Shown here piece after piece: positions 8,859 through 17,822 of a DNA stretch of 61,301 nucleotides. Made by a program: the position numbers and the translations under genes. The notes under the pieces are model-generated. The model was not told the origin of the DNA, made no database searches, and saw only the letters and a program-made list of their open reading frames with translations. Origin of the DNA: Planctomycetota bacterium (lineage in GTDB: Bacteria > Planctomycetota > UBA1135 > GCA-002686595); assembly GCA_028278425.1 (NCBI GenBank), contig JANQEJ010000082.1, positions 1 through 61,301 on the forward strand, written 5' to 3'. How positions within the stretch are numbered: the first letter of the stretch is position 1; each line of letters starts with the position of its first letter.

Positions 8859-8985
8859 CCTCTTCCGCGTTACCATCCGGTGCCCCCAGGGCCGGGGCGG
8901 ATTTGCTACAGATCACCCGGCCGCCGACCGAAGCCCCCCCAAGCGACCGCGCGCTCTCCACTCCTCCGAGAGGATCCACGCCCCC

Positions 8986-9729
8986 ATGACCGCCATCGTC
9001 TCCGCCCGCGACGTCTACAAGTTCTTCGGCAAGGGAGCCAACGAGCTCGCGGTCCTGCGCGGCGTGACGTTCGACGTCCACGAGGGCGAGTTCGTGTGCA
9101 TCATGGGTCCGAGCGGCTCGGGCAAGTCGACGCTGCTCCACATGCTGTCGGGCCTCGACGCGCCCTCGGCCGGCCAGGTCGAGCTCTTCGGACAAGACCT
9201 CGGCGCGCTGTCGCACCACGAGCGCACGCTCCTGCGGCGGAAGTCGATCGGCTACGTGTTCCAGTTCTTCAACCTGCTGCCGAACCTGTCGGTGGAGGAG
9301 AACGTCGGCTTGCCGCTCGCGATCCAGGGCAAGCGGCCGGCGGCGGAGCGGCCGCGGATCCGGGAGCTGCTCGAGCGCTTCGGTCTGGGGGATCGGGGAG
9401 GATCGTTCCCGCATCAGCTTTCCGGCGGTCAAATGCAGCACACGTCGATCGCGCGCGCGCTCGCGGGCGGGCAGCCGCTGCTCCTCTGCGACGAGCCCAC
9501 CGGCAACCTCAGCCAGAAGGCGGGCCGCGAGGTCATGGAGACCCTGCGGCGGGTCTGCGGGGAGGACGGCCGCAGCGTGCTGCTCGTCACGCACAACCCC
9601 CGCGACGCGGGCTACGCGGATCGCGTGCTCTTCCTGGTCGACGGCGAGCTGCAGCCGGAGCCCGTCTTGAACGGCCCCGACATCCCGGTCGAGACGATCC
9701 ACGAGACCCTGGCGGCGCTGCACATCTGA
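8986..9729 (+). CDS. ABC transporter ATP-binding protein, LolD/MacB type
   Basis: The 247-residue ATPase has Walker A GPSGSGKST, a Q-loop FQFFNLLPNLSVEEN typical of the LolD/MacB family, Walker B LLLCDEPTGNL and an H-loop THNP. Two positions are unusual. The signature reads LSGGQMQHTSIARAL, where the last of the common QQQR is His, and the D-loop is NLSQKAG where NLD is usual. It forms a unit with the following permease, overlapping by one base (TGATG). It probably powers a mechanotransmission-type exporter or lipoprotein release system rather than solute uptake. Confidence 0.88.
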   Translation: MTAIVSARDVYKFFGKGANELAVLRGVTFDVHEGEFVCIMGPSGSGKSTLLHMLSGLDAPSAGQVELFGQDLGALSHHERTLLRRKSIGYVFQFFNLLPNLSVEENVGLPLAIQGKRPAAERPRIRELLERFGLGDRGGSFPHQLSGGQMQHTSIARALAGGQPLLLCDEPTGNLSQKAGREVMETLRRVCGEDGRSVLLVTHNPRDAGYADRVLFLVDGELQPEPVLNGPDIPVETIHETLAALHI

Positions 9730-12341
9730 TGAGCCTCGCCATCACCCTCGCGCGCCGGAGCCTGCTCCAGCGGCCCGGCCGGACGCTCTTCTCGATCCTC
9801 GGCGTCGCCGTCGGCATCGCCACCGTGGTCGCCGTGTTCACGGTCGACCACGTGACGCTGAAGTCGCGTACCTTCGTCGACAATCGGTGGAAGGCCGACC
9901 TCGAGGTTCGCGCCGGGCGCGACGTGCAGGACCCGCGCGGGACCCTGCGCGGGACCGAGGGCGTCACCGACGTCGCGGCCTTCTTCCAGAACGACGCGAT
10001 GTTCCGGCCCCGGGTCGGTCCGGGCGAGCGCTCCGATCCGGAGCGCGTCCAGATGGTCGCCCTCGACGCCGGCACGGGACAGGCGATCGGCGCCTACCAC
10101 GTGATCGACGGCGCCGACCTCGCGCCGGACGCGGCGGAGAACCAGGTCCTGATCGGCAGCGGGCTCGCGCGCGAGCACGACCTGAAGCCGGGCGACGAGC
10201 TCTACCTCTCGCGCCCGCGGCGAGGGGCGCGCAAGGTCTGCCGCGAGGGGGAGGTCCAGGTCGTCGAATCGAGAGACGTCCCGGTCGAGGAGGCCTTCAC
10301 CATCGTCGGCGTCATCACGAACGACGGGGTCGGCCGCAAAGCGCTCGGCCGGATCGTGGTCGTGGACTACCAGGTCGGCCGCGAGCTCTACCGCGGAGCC
10401 TTCGTCGACCCGCGCTTCTGGATCCGGCGCGATCCGAACGTCGACATCGAAAACCTGGGCGCGAGCCTCGGGCAGAGCTTCTCCTACGAGCTGAACAGCA
10501 GCGTGGTCGTCGGCCAGATGGAGGACGAGCGCGCCTTTCGGAACGGCGTGCACCTCGCGGGGTTTCTGGCGCTGACGCTCGGGCTCTACGTCATCTTCCA
10601 CACGCTCTCGATGTCGCTGCGCGAGCGCGTGCGCGAGGTGGCGGTCCTGCACGCGCTCGGCACGGCGCGGCGGCAGATCGCGCGCGTGTTCTTCCTCGAG
10701 GCGCTGATCATCGCCGTCGCGGCGGGGGTGCTGGGTTTCGTCGGGGGGCTCGGTCTCGCGAGGCTTCTGCTCAAGCAGGGCATCACGACGCTCGGGGTCG
10801 TCGAGAACCCGGTGAACATCTTCTCCGTGCCGTGGACCATCGTGCTCCCGTTGAGCCTGCTCGGCATCGCCATCGCGCTCCTGGGCTCGGTGTATCCGTT
10901 GATGCGCGCGCGCCGGTCCGACACGGTCTCGACGCTCCGCGGCGAAGACCTGCTCGGCGGCGGGCAGGCGTCGCTTGCCCGCGGCTTCCACATCTTCACG
11001 GCGATCTTGCTCATCGGCGTCCTGCCGGTGATCTACTTCTCCGTCGCTCCGGTGGTCGGCGCGGCGGAGGCCACGCTCGTCGGGCCCATCCTCGCCTGCC
11101 TCGGTGTCGCGGCGCTCCTGATCGCGCTGCCGCTGATCGTCCCGTCGGTCGTCGGCCTCGTGTGCGGCTCGGTCGCCCGGTTCTTCGAGCGCACGTGGCC
11201 GCTCGCCGGCAAGCTTGCCGCGCGCTCGATCGAACAGGGTCCCTCGCGCATCGCGGCGTCGGTCGCGGCGATCGCGCTCGTCACTGCGGCCTTCGTCGGC
11301 CTGAAGGGCATGACCAACAGCCTGCGCGCCGAAGTGGAAACCTGGGGACAGGAGGCGGTCGTCGACAAGGTCTTCGTCAGCGGTCTCCCCAACGTCAAGA
11401 TCGATGGAATCACGGCGGAGCTGAGCAAGCTCCCCGAAGTGATCGGCGTCGAGAGCGGCGACACGCGCTCGTACGTCCCGTTCCTCATGATCGGCGTCCG
11501 TCCCGGTCAGCTTCGCGGTTGGGGGCCGTGCAAGGAGAACCCGAACCTGATCAAGGCCATGCGCGAGCGGCAGGGCATGATCGTCTCGGAACGGCTCGCC
11601 CGGCACCGCAACATCGACGTCGGCGACACCCTCGCGATCAACACGAGCGGCCACGGCGTGCAGACCTTCCGCGTGGCGGCGGTCACGGACGAGTACGGCT
11701 ACTTCACCCAGCCCGACGAGCGCATGTACGGGGTGGTCGACGACGCGCTGATGGATCGCTACTTCTGCCTCGACGCGACCACGACGACCAGGCTCGCCGT
11801 GCGGCTGCGGGACGGCGCGGACCCGGACGTGGTCCAGGCCGCGATCTTCGGGAAGCTGCCGGAGGGCACGCCGCCGGACAACATGCGCTTCATCCAGGGC
11901 CGTGAGGTGCTCGACTATCACGTCGCCGACATCTCGCGCGACTTCCTGCTGTTCGACATCATCCTGGGCCTGACCGCGCTGCTCGCGGCCATCGGCGTGC
12001 TCAACGGGCAACTCCTCGCGGCGCTCGAGCGCGCCAAGGAGCTGGGCGTGCTTCGCGCCCTGGGCACGACGCGGCGGCAGGTGGCGGGGATGGTGCTCCT
12101 GGAGTCGAGCGTGCTCGGCGTCACCGGCGGCCTGCTCGGCCTCGTCTTCGGCTCCGCGCTGACGCCGATCGTCGTCAAGGCGCTCCGGATGATGTCCGGG
12201 CTTCCCCTGCCGCACCGCTCCGCCGGCCCCTACCTGGCGTGGTGCCTCCTGGGGGCGCTCGTGGTCACGGCGCTGGCCGGCGTCTACCCGATCTGGCGGA
12301 TGAACCGGCTCGACGCGGTTCGGGCGGTTCGGACCGGTTGA
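9729..12341 (+). CDS. ABC transporter permease, two FtsX-like domains
   Basis: The 870-residue inner-membrane protein begins with a transmembrane helix (TLFSILGVAVGIATVVAVF) and a large periplasmic domain. Helices and FtsX-type loops around residues 270-440 include RVREVAVLHALGTARRQIARVF. A second domain and a C-terminal set of helices follow (RAKELGVLRALGTTRRQVAGMVLLE). Duplicated permeases of this sort (YbbP/LolCE-like) use one ATPase dimer. Its partner is the preceding ATPase. The stop overlaps the -35 box of the tRNA promoter. Confidence 0.88.
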   Translation: MSLAITLARRSLLQRPGRTLFSILGVAVGIATVVAVFTVDHVTLKSRTFVDNRWKADLEVRAGRDVQDPRGTLRGTEGVTDVAAFFQNDAMFRPRVGPGERSDPERVQMVALDAGTGQAIGAYHVIDGADLAPDAAENQVLIGSGLAREHDLKPGDELYLSRPRRGARKVCREGEVQVVESRDVPVEEAFTIVGVITNDGVGRKALGRIVVVDYQVGRELYRGAFVDPRFWIRRDPNVDIENLGASLGQSFSYELNSSVVVGQMEDERAFRNGVHLAGFLALTLGLYVIFHTLSMSLRERVREVAVLHALGTARRQIARVFFLEALIIAVAAGVLGFVGGLGLARLLLKQGITTLGVVENPVNIFSVPWTIVLPLSLLGIAIALLGSVYPLMRARRSDTVSTLRGEDLLGGGQASLARGFHIFTAILLIGVLPVIYFSVAPVVGAAEATLVGPILACLGVAALLIALPLIVPSVVGLVCGSVARFFERTWPLAGKLAARSIEQGPSRIAASVAAIALVTAAFVGLKGMTNSLRAEVETWGQEAVVDKVFVSGLPNVKIDGITAELSKLPEVIGVESGDTRSYVPFLMIGVRPGQLRGWGPCKENPNLIKAMRERQGMIVSERLARHRNIDVGDTLAINTSGHGVQTFRVAAVTDEYGYFTQPDERMYGVVDDALMDRYFCLDATTTTRLAVRLRDGADPDVVQAAIFGKLPEGTPPDNMRFIQGREVLDYHVADISRDFLLFDIILGLTALLAAIGVLNGQLLAALERAKELGVLRALGTTRRQVAGMVLLESSVLGVTGGLLGLVFGSALTPIVVKALRMMSGLPLPHRSAGPYLAWCLLGALVVTALAGVYPIWRMNRLDAVRAVRTG

Positions 12342-12365
12342 CCGGGCCCCGACGGCGGCTATACT
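12338..12365 (+). promoter_or_regulatory. Sigma70 promoter of tRNA-Asp
   Basis: TTGACC at 12338-12343 and TATACT at 12360-12365 are separated by 16 bases. The tRNA starts 16 bases after the -10 box, which fits a very short 5' leader. The -35 box overlaps the stop codon of the permease gene. Confidence 0.75.
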
Positions 12366-12381
12366 TCCCGCCCGAAAGCGC

Positions 12382-12458
12382 GGGGACGTAGCTCAATTGG
12401 TTAGAGTGCCGGCCTGTCACGCCGGAGGTTGCGGGTTCAAGTCCCGTCGTCCTCGCCA
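12382..12458 (+). tRNA. tRNA-Asp (anticodon GTC), CCA encoded
   Basis: The cloverleaf folds completely. The acceptor is GGGGACG with CGTCCTC (one G-U pair), discriminator G then CCA. The D-arm is GCTC/GAGT. The anticodon stem is CCGGC/GCCGG with loop CTGTCAC, and the T-arm is GCGGG TTCAAGT CCCGT. G73 is the aspartate identity discriminator. Confidence 0.96.
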
Positions 12459-12559
12459 TCCTCCATCCCCTCGCTGAGCTTCCCTCGCGATGGGTTCTTT
12501 TGGTGGCTGCTTCCCCACCCCCCGAGACCACAGCGCTCGCGCAGGAGAATCGCGTTCTT

Positions 12560-12994
12560 ATGCCGAACCTGGCCGGTGTCTTGAAGGAAGAGATTCGTCG
12601 CCTCGCCCGCAAGGAAGTGCGCTCGGAGCTATCGGGCCTGAGGAAGGCCTCAGCCCAGTACCGGCGCGAGATCGCGGCCCTCAAGCGCGACCTCAAGGAG
12701 AAGGACCGGCGCATCAAGAGCCTCGAATCGCGCAAGTCGCCCGAGGTGAACGGCCGCGCGCGCCGCCAGGAGACCTCACCCCGCTTCTCGCCGCAATGGC
12801 TGCAGAAGCACCGCGAGAAGCTGGAGCTCTCGGCCGCCGACTACGCCGCCCTGGTCGGCGTGTCTCCCCTGACGATCTACAACTGGGAAAAGGGCAAGAA
12901 CCGGCCGCGCGCGAAGCAGTTGGAGGCATGGAGCGAGGTCCGCGCGCTGGGCAAGCGGGAGGCTTGGAAGCGGCTTGACGAAATGGAGGGGTGA
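12560..12994 (+). CDS. Coiled-coil protein with C-terminal helix-turn-helix
   Basis: From ATG 12560 the 144-residue protein has a basic helical start (LKEEIRRLARKEVRSE) and a probable coiled coil to about residue 60. An XRE-like HTH at about 85-130 follows (KLELSAADYAALVGVSPLTIYNWEKGKNRPRAKQLEAW). It is probably a small DNA-binding regulator or nucleoid-associated protein with an unknown target. GTG 12500 is a possible earlier start, but the family of similar small proteins usually begins at the VLKEEIRRLARKE part. AGGAG is 12 bases upstream. The gene follows tRNA-Asp closely. Confidence 0.72.
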   Translation: MPNLAGVLKEEIRRLARKEVRSELSGLRKASAQYRREIAALKRDLKEKDRRIKSLESRKSPEVNGRARRQETSPRFSPQWLQKHREKLELSAADYAALVGVSPLTIYNWEKGKNRPRAKQLEAWSEVRALGKREAWKRLDEMEG

Positions 12995-13012
12995 GTGGGG
13001 GGAGCGGCGGCC

Positions 13013-13193
13013 CTGAAGAAGAAGAAAAACGCAGAGGAGCGGAGGTCAGCAGAGGATCGCAGAGGCGAGGGCGGCTTCGCCGCCCTCGCGATTTGAAGGC
13101 ACTGGCTCCAGCGTTCGGCGCTCTGTTGCTTTGAGGCGCAGAGGCGGGTCGGCTTCGCCTCCCCGCGATCTTAGAGAGCAGAGAGGGCGGAGG
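13013..13193 (+). repeat. Large inverted repeat, left arm
   Basis: This arm starts CTGAAGAAGAAGAA and contains CGCAGAGGAGCGGAGGTCAGC and GGCGCAGAGGCGGGTCGGC. It is an imperfect reverse complement of 13421-13603. Each arm also has its own small hairpin (GGGCGGCTTCGCCGCCC). The element fills the convergent gap between the HTH gene and the radical SAM gene. No transposase or integrase is encoded. Confidence 0.8.
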
Positions 13194-13316
13194 CTCAAGA
13201 GGGAGAGAAAGCAACGGGGACTTCCAGCCGTCTCTCTTCCCTGAGCGACCCAAGCAAACACCTAGTCTCCGTTCGCACGTATGGCGTGCGCGAACGGCGA
13301 TCTGGCGTCGAGGTGG

Positions 13317-13354
13317 TTGGTCGAGATCGTTGGAAGTCCGGGGACCGTGGCGGT
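13317..13354 (+). repeat. Dispersed repeat, copy 2
   Basis: This 37-base stretch matches 5165-5202 and lies in the spacer between the arms of the large inverted repeat. In both places it is in a gap between convergent genes. The rest of the spacer, 13194-13420, has a near-palindrome CGTTCGCAC/GTGCGCGAACG at about 13270-13297 and no credible gene. Confidence 0.5.
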
Positions 13355-13420
13355 CGTGTTGGAGGGACCGGACGATCTAGGAATCGGTTGGAAGTGCCCG
13401 GACCCTTCTCTGCTCATGTC

Positions 13421-13603
13421 CCTCCGCTCCCTCGCTTGCCTCAAGAGATGCGGGGAGGCGAAGCCGACCCGCCTCTGCGCCTCAAAGCCACAAAGCGCCG
13501 AACGCTGGAACCAGTCGATTGAATTCGCGTGGGCGGCGAAGCCGCCCACGCCTCTGCGATCCTCTGCTGACCTCCGCTCCTCTGCGGTGTTCTTCTTCTT
13601 CAG
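13421..13603 (-). repeat. Large inverted repeat, right arm
   Basis: This is the reverse complement counterpart of 13013-13193. The inner ends are less similar than the outer and central parts. The outer end overlaps the stop codon of the radical SAM gene. An RNA crossing the whole element could form a stem of about 180 bp. Confidence 0.8.
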
Positions 13604-15138
13604 CCCGCCGGCTGCGCCGACTCCTTACCGCGGAGCCACACCAAACTCTTCCGCTTCAGCTCGACCAAGAAGGTCTCCAGCTTGCGCGTCTCCTTCCCGC
13701 GGAGCGTGTTCGCCAGCACCGTGAACACCCGCCACGGCCGCGTCGCGAAGGAAAGCCCGTAGAAGTTCAGGAGCAGCCGGTACTTCCACCGCGTGAGCTG
13801 TCCCGCGGTCATGTGGTCGCAGTAGTTGTTGTCCGGCAGGAGCTTCTCGTCGTTGGCGAAGATCGGCGTCAAGAGAAACTCGTCGGTCAGCTCGACGTCG
13901 CCGCGCTCGAGGAGCTGGTAATACAGCTCCGTATTCGGGATCGGGAAGAAGAACCCGATCGCGATGTCGTCGATCCCCATGATCGCTAGCTTGCGGACGA
14001 GCTTCTCCGTGTCGCGCAGGTGCTTGGGCTCGTCGTGGGGGAAGCCCATCACCAGGAACGCCGTGATGTTGAGCCTGTTGCGGACCGAGTGCGCGACAGC
14101 GTCGAGCAGGCTCTCGGTCTTCATCTTCTTCTTGATGAGCTTGCGCGTCTCCTCCGAGCCCGATTCCGGCGCGAAGGCCAGCGCGCGGCCGCCCGTGCGG
14201 TAGAGCAGGTTCGCCACCTCGTCGTCGATTACCTCGCAGCGGGTGCCGCTCGGGAACTGCCACGTGATGCCCGGAAGACCGCGGTCGAGGAGCTCGTTGC
14301 AGAAGGCGACGATCCAGTCGCGCTTCACGATCGCCGTCAGGTCCTGGAAGGGGAAGTTGCGCGCGCCCTTGGTGTGGTAGTAGAACTCGATCTCGTCGGC
14401 GACGTCGCTCGGCTCGCGCGTGACGTACTTCGTCGTCCACATGTTCGGCGACGAGCAGTAGGTGCACTGATAGGGACACCCGCGCGTCGCCAGGATCGGC
14501 ACCGTCATCCCGGCGTGCAGGCCGGTAACGAGGTCGTACTCGTTGTACGTCGCGAGGTCGACGAGGTCCCAGGCGGGCCACGGGAGGTCGTCGATCGCCG
14601 TCGTGCGGCCGCGCTTCGGCGTGCGGACCATCTCGCCGTCGCGCAGGAACGCGATGCCGGCGACGTCGTCGACCGGCTCGCCCGCCTCGAGCGCCGCGAA
14701 GAGCTCGACCGCCGTCTCGTCGCCCTCGCCGAGTACGACGTAGTCGATCGGCGCCTGCTTCAGCGAGAACTCGGGCAGCCCGGTGAAGTGCTCGCCGCCG
14801 CACACCAGCGGGACGTCGGGCCGGCGCGCCTTGATCTTCTGGAGGATCTCCCGCACCAGCGGCCAGGAGAAGGACCACATGTTGGTCAGCGCGATGGCCT
14901 CGGCCTCCGGGTCCAGGCGGTCCAGGATCTCGTCGGGGGGAAGCCCCAGCCGGTGGATCCGCCCGTCGCGGGTCACGCGGTCGGGAGCCTCGGCCACGGC
15001 GTCGAGCAGGGAAACCTCGTGCCCCGCCCGGCGCAGGCTCGCGGCGATGTAGGCCAGCCCCAGCGGCATGCTCGGCCGGAGCGCCGTCATCGCATGCACG
15101 TTGAGGTAGACCGGCGGATTGATGAGCTGGATCTTCAT
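13600..15138 (-). CDS. B12-binding-domain radical SAM protein
   Basis: Residues 1-150 are a cobalamin-binding-like Rossmann domain (MKIQLINPPV, PLGLAYIAASLRRAGHEVSLLDA, VCGGEHFTG). The radical SAM domain has Cys221, Cys225 and Cys228 in CPYQCTYC for the [4Fe-4S] cluster. FAPESGSEETRKLIKKK and LVMGFPHDEPKHLRDT follow. Such class B enzymes often methylate unactivated carbons or remodel lipids and cofactors; the substrate here cannot be told. The first domain has no clear DxHxxG, so cobalamin binding is uncertain. It is monocistronic and starts at ATG. Confidence 0.85.
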   Translation of the reverse strand: MKIQLINPPVYLNVHAMTALRPSMPLGLAYIAASLRRAGHEVSLLDAVAEAPDRVTRDGRIHRLGLPPDEILDRLDPEAEAIALTNMWSFSWPLVREILQKIKARRPDVPLVCGGEHFTGLPEFSLKQAPIDYVVLGEGDETAVELFAALEAGEPVDDVAGIAFLRDGEMVRTPKRGRTTAIDDLPWPAWDLVDLATYNEYDLVTGLHAGMTVPILATRGCPYQCTYCSSPNMWTTKYVTREPSDVADEIEFYYHTKGARNFPFQDLTAIVKRDWIVAFCNELLDRGLPGITWQFPSGTRCEVIDDEVANLLYRTGGRALAFAPESGSEETRKLIKKKMKTESLLDAVAHSVRNRLNITAFLVMGFPHDEPKHLRDTEKLVRKLAIMGIDDIAIGFFFPIPNTELYYQLLERGDVELTDEFLLTPIFANDEKLLPDNNYCDHMTAGQLTRWKYRLLLNFYGLSFATRPWRVFTVLANTLRGKETRKLETFLVELKRKSLVWLRGKESAQPAG

Positions 15139-15310
15139 CCGAGGGGGGCTCCGGCCGGGAGGACCTCCGTCGAGCCTCGGGGCCTTCGACCGCCGGGTCC
15201 GGAATCCTAAATCATCCCGCAGGTTCCGGCGCGGGGCAAATGCGAAAGCGTAGGGCGATCGGGGGCTCGGCGCTTGCCGTGCTCCGGCGGTGGGCTAACC
15301 TCGGCCAGCC

Positions 15311-16555
15311 GTGCCGGCCCAACGCAAGCCACAAAGACTCCCGCCGCCCATCCTGGTGGACGATGCCGCGGGGGTCGAGCGGCTCGTAAGGGACCTCTCC
15401 GGGCAGTCCGAGATCGCCTTCGACACCGAGGCGGACTCCTTCTTCCGCTACCGGGAGCGCGTCTGCCTGATCCAGATCACGGTCGAGGACCGCGATTATC
15501 TGGTCGACCCGCTGGCCGAGATCCGCCTCGACGGGGTCGGGAAGGTCCTGGCCGACCCGAAGAAGGTCAAGGTCTTCCACGACGGCGAGTACGACGTCCT
15601 GATCCTGAAGCGGGACTTCAAGTACACCTTCAAGAACCTGTTCGACACCCGCGTGGCGGCGGCGGCGCTCGGCTTCACGACGCCCGGGCTGGCGGCCGTG
15701 ATCGCCGACCGCTTCGGCGTCGAGCTCGACAAGTCGCTGCAGCGCTCCAACTGGTCCAACCGGCCCCTGACGCAGCGGCAGATCGACTACGCGCGGCTCG
15801 ACACGCACTACCTCTTGCCGCTCATGCACGAGCTGAAGGGCGAGCTCGAGGAGCGCGGCCGCACGATGATCGTCGAGGGGGAATGCAAGCGGCTCGAGGC
15901 CCTGGAGTCGCTGGCGCGGCTCTTCAACCCCGACGAGTTCCTGCGGCTGAAGGGCGCGCGCACGCTCGGCCCGTCGCAGATGCAGACCCTGCGCGAGCTC
16001 TACATCCTCCGCGACAAGATGGCGGAGGCCCGCGACCTCCCGCCGTTCAAGGTGCTCGGCAACAACGTGCTGGTGGAGATCGCGCGCGTGCAGCCCGGCT
16101 CGACGCGCCAGCTCGGCAAGGTGGAGAGCCTCTCGCCGCGCGTCGCACGCCGCATCGGGGACGAGCTGGTGGCGGCCGTGCAGCGGGCGAAGAAGAAGGG
16201 CCCGCTGAAGGGGATCCCGCAGCTCCCGTCCAAGGACGGCACCGGGGAGCTCGACGAGGAGCAGTACGAGCTCCACGAGCGCCTGAAGCGCTGGCGCAAG
16301 GGCCGCGCGGAGAAGGAGGGCATCGACGCGTCGCTCGTCCTGAACCGGCACGTGCTGCTGCGGCTCGCGAGCCGGCGGCCGAAGTCCGACCGCGGTCTCG
16401 CGGCGGTGGACGGGATGCAGGACTGGCAGATCGAGCTCTTCGGCGAGGAGATCCTCGCCGCCGTCGCGGCCTTCGAGGCCGACCTCAAGGCGGACAAGGT
16501 CGACTTCAAGAAGCGCCGCAAGGGGAAGAAGCGCGGCAAGAAGAACGGGAAGTAG
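15311..16555 (+). CDS. rnd: Ribonuclease D (3'-5' exonuclease with HRDC domains)
   Basis: The DEDD exonuclease motifs are visible: FDTEAD at residues 37-42, the FHDGEYDVLIL segment near 95, and RQIDYARLDTHYLLPL. The rest (about 200-390) is helical HRDC sequence, followed by a very basic tail (KKRRKGKKRGKK). The enzyme trims tRNA and other stable RNA 3' ends. The start is GTG 15311. The stop is directly adjacent to the convergent stop of the beta-helix gene. Confidence 0.88.
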   Translation: MPAQRKPQRLPPPILVDDAAGVERLVRDLSGQSEIAFDTEADSFFRYRERVCLIQITVEDRDYLVDPLAEIRLDGVGKVLADPKKVKVFHDGEYDVLILKRDFKYTFKNLFDTRVAAAALGFTTPGLAAVIADRFGVELDKSLQRSNWSNRPLTQRQIDYARLDTHYLLPLMHELKGELEERGRTMIVEGECKRLEALESLARLFNPDEFLRLKGARTLGPSQMQTLRELYILRDKMAEARDLPPFKVLGNNVLVEIARVQPGSTRQLGKVESLSPRVARRIGDELVAAVQRAKKKGPLKGIPQLPSKDGTGELDEEQYELHERLKRWRKGRAEKEGIDASLVLNRHVLLRLASRRPKSDRGLAAVDGMQDWQIELFGEEILAAVAAFEADLKADKVDFKKRRKGKKRGKKNGK

Positions 16556-17800
16556 CTAGAGCAGGCTGACGAAGGCCGCGTTCGACACGACGGGCGGGCT
16601 CGACGCCTCGACCCACTGCACCGCCGCGAGCGATGGGACCGCAACCTGCGGAGCCGTGAGAGCGACGCTGCCCTCGCCCGACGCGTCGAGGACGACCGTG
16701 CCGAGCGCGAACGGCGCGGCCAGGTCGACGAACACCTCGCCGAGGACGCCCGGCACGGCCGCGCCCGGACCCAGGTGGAGCGACCCGACGAGGACGGCGG
16801 TCGCGCCGGGCGCGCCGCGCAGGTCGAGCTGAACGAGGTCTCACGCCGAGGCGAGCGGAACCGAGGCGCTGAGCGTCGGCCGAATCGCCGGGTCGACGGT
16901 GAACTGCGAGCTCGGGTCCGCGCTCACCGGGACGCCGCCGCCTCCCGGCCCCGCGACCACGACGGAATCGGCGCGGGCGGTCGCGGTCGTGTTCGAGGCC
17001 AGGAGCATCGCGAAGGCGCCGGTGGAGGTCGTCCCCACGCCGCCCTGGACGATGCTGCGGTCGAAGAAGAGGGTCGAGCTCTGGGCGTCGATCCCGTCGC
17101 CGCCCTCGCCGCCGAAGGTCGGCCAGACGTCGCCGCCGAGCACGGCGCTGACGGCGAAGCACGCCGCCGAGTTGAACAGCCCCACCGTCGTGTGCTCGCC
17201 GCCGAAGAAGCCCGGGAAGCCCTGGCCCGAGATCACCGAATCCACGACCCACACCCGCGAGTCGTTCGATTCCAGTGCGTAGCCCGGCCCCGACCCGGTT
17301 CCGCCGGCTCCGCCGTGCACGAGCGAGCTCGAGACGATCAGCCGCCCCACGCCGGTCGCGAAGACCGTTCCGGCGCCCGGATGCGTGACGAGGTTGAGGT
17401 CGTGGAGCGCCACCGTTCCCGCAAGCGGTTCCACGACGAGGAGTCCGTCGCGGAAGAGGGGCACGCCGCCGATGACCGCGGACATCCCGGCGACGACCGC
17501 CGTCTGACCGGCCGGCACTCCAAGGACGATCGCCATCGTCGCGGCCCCGAACTGCGGCGTCTCGATGACCGTCGCCCCCGGTCCGGCGCCCTGCACGTGG
17601 AGCGGCTTGTCCAGGATGAAGGCCTGATACGTCCCCGGCGCGACGAGCACGACGTCCCCGGGGGACGCGGCGTCGATCGCGGACTGGATGTCGTTGAAGG
17701 ACGCGCCGGATCCCGGAGGCCCGACGGTGAAGACCTGGGTGGCGAAGGAAACCGAGGCGACCGGAAGCGAGGCGAGGAGGGCGAGGAGGAGGCGCTTCAT
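16556..17800 (-). pseudogene. Secreted right-handed beta-helix protein interrupted by an in-frame TGA
   Basis: The ATG at 17800 starts a signal peptide (MKRLLLALLASLPVASVSFA). A parallel beta-helix opening follows (FNDIQSAIDAASPGDVVLVAPGTY), then Gly/Val/Asn-rich strands. The frame stops at TGA 16843-16841 after 319 residues. The same frame then continues for 94 more codons to TAG, reading DLVQLDLRGAPGATAVLVGS and ending as a family-like beta-sandwich tail. A Gly is expected before Asp, so GGA to TGA is the simplest explanation. TGA is used as a normal stop elsewhere in the window. The 319-residue form may still be made. The paralogue is at 19555. Confidence 0.7.
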
Positions 17801-17822
17801 GACGGCGATCCTAGCTCGTTCT

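Noticed and set aside
9612..12215. Long minus-strand open frame of over 860 codons opposite the permease gene
   Set aside because: It is antisense to a clear FtsX-type permease, is Arg/Asp-rich, has no family motif and follows from high-GC codon bias. The same applies to long antisense frames at 14020-15210, 19327-20763 and 26924-29008.
13013..13603. CRISPR array or insertion sequence
   Set aside because: There are no regularly spaced direct repeats and no transposase frame; the structure is one long inverted repeat.
16841..16843. UGA recoded as glycine
   Set aside because: TGA is the normal stop of many genes here (for example queC, pcm and the overlapping operon genes), so a code change does not fit.
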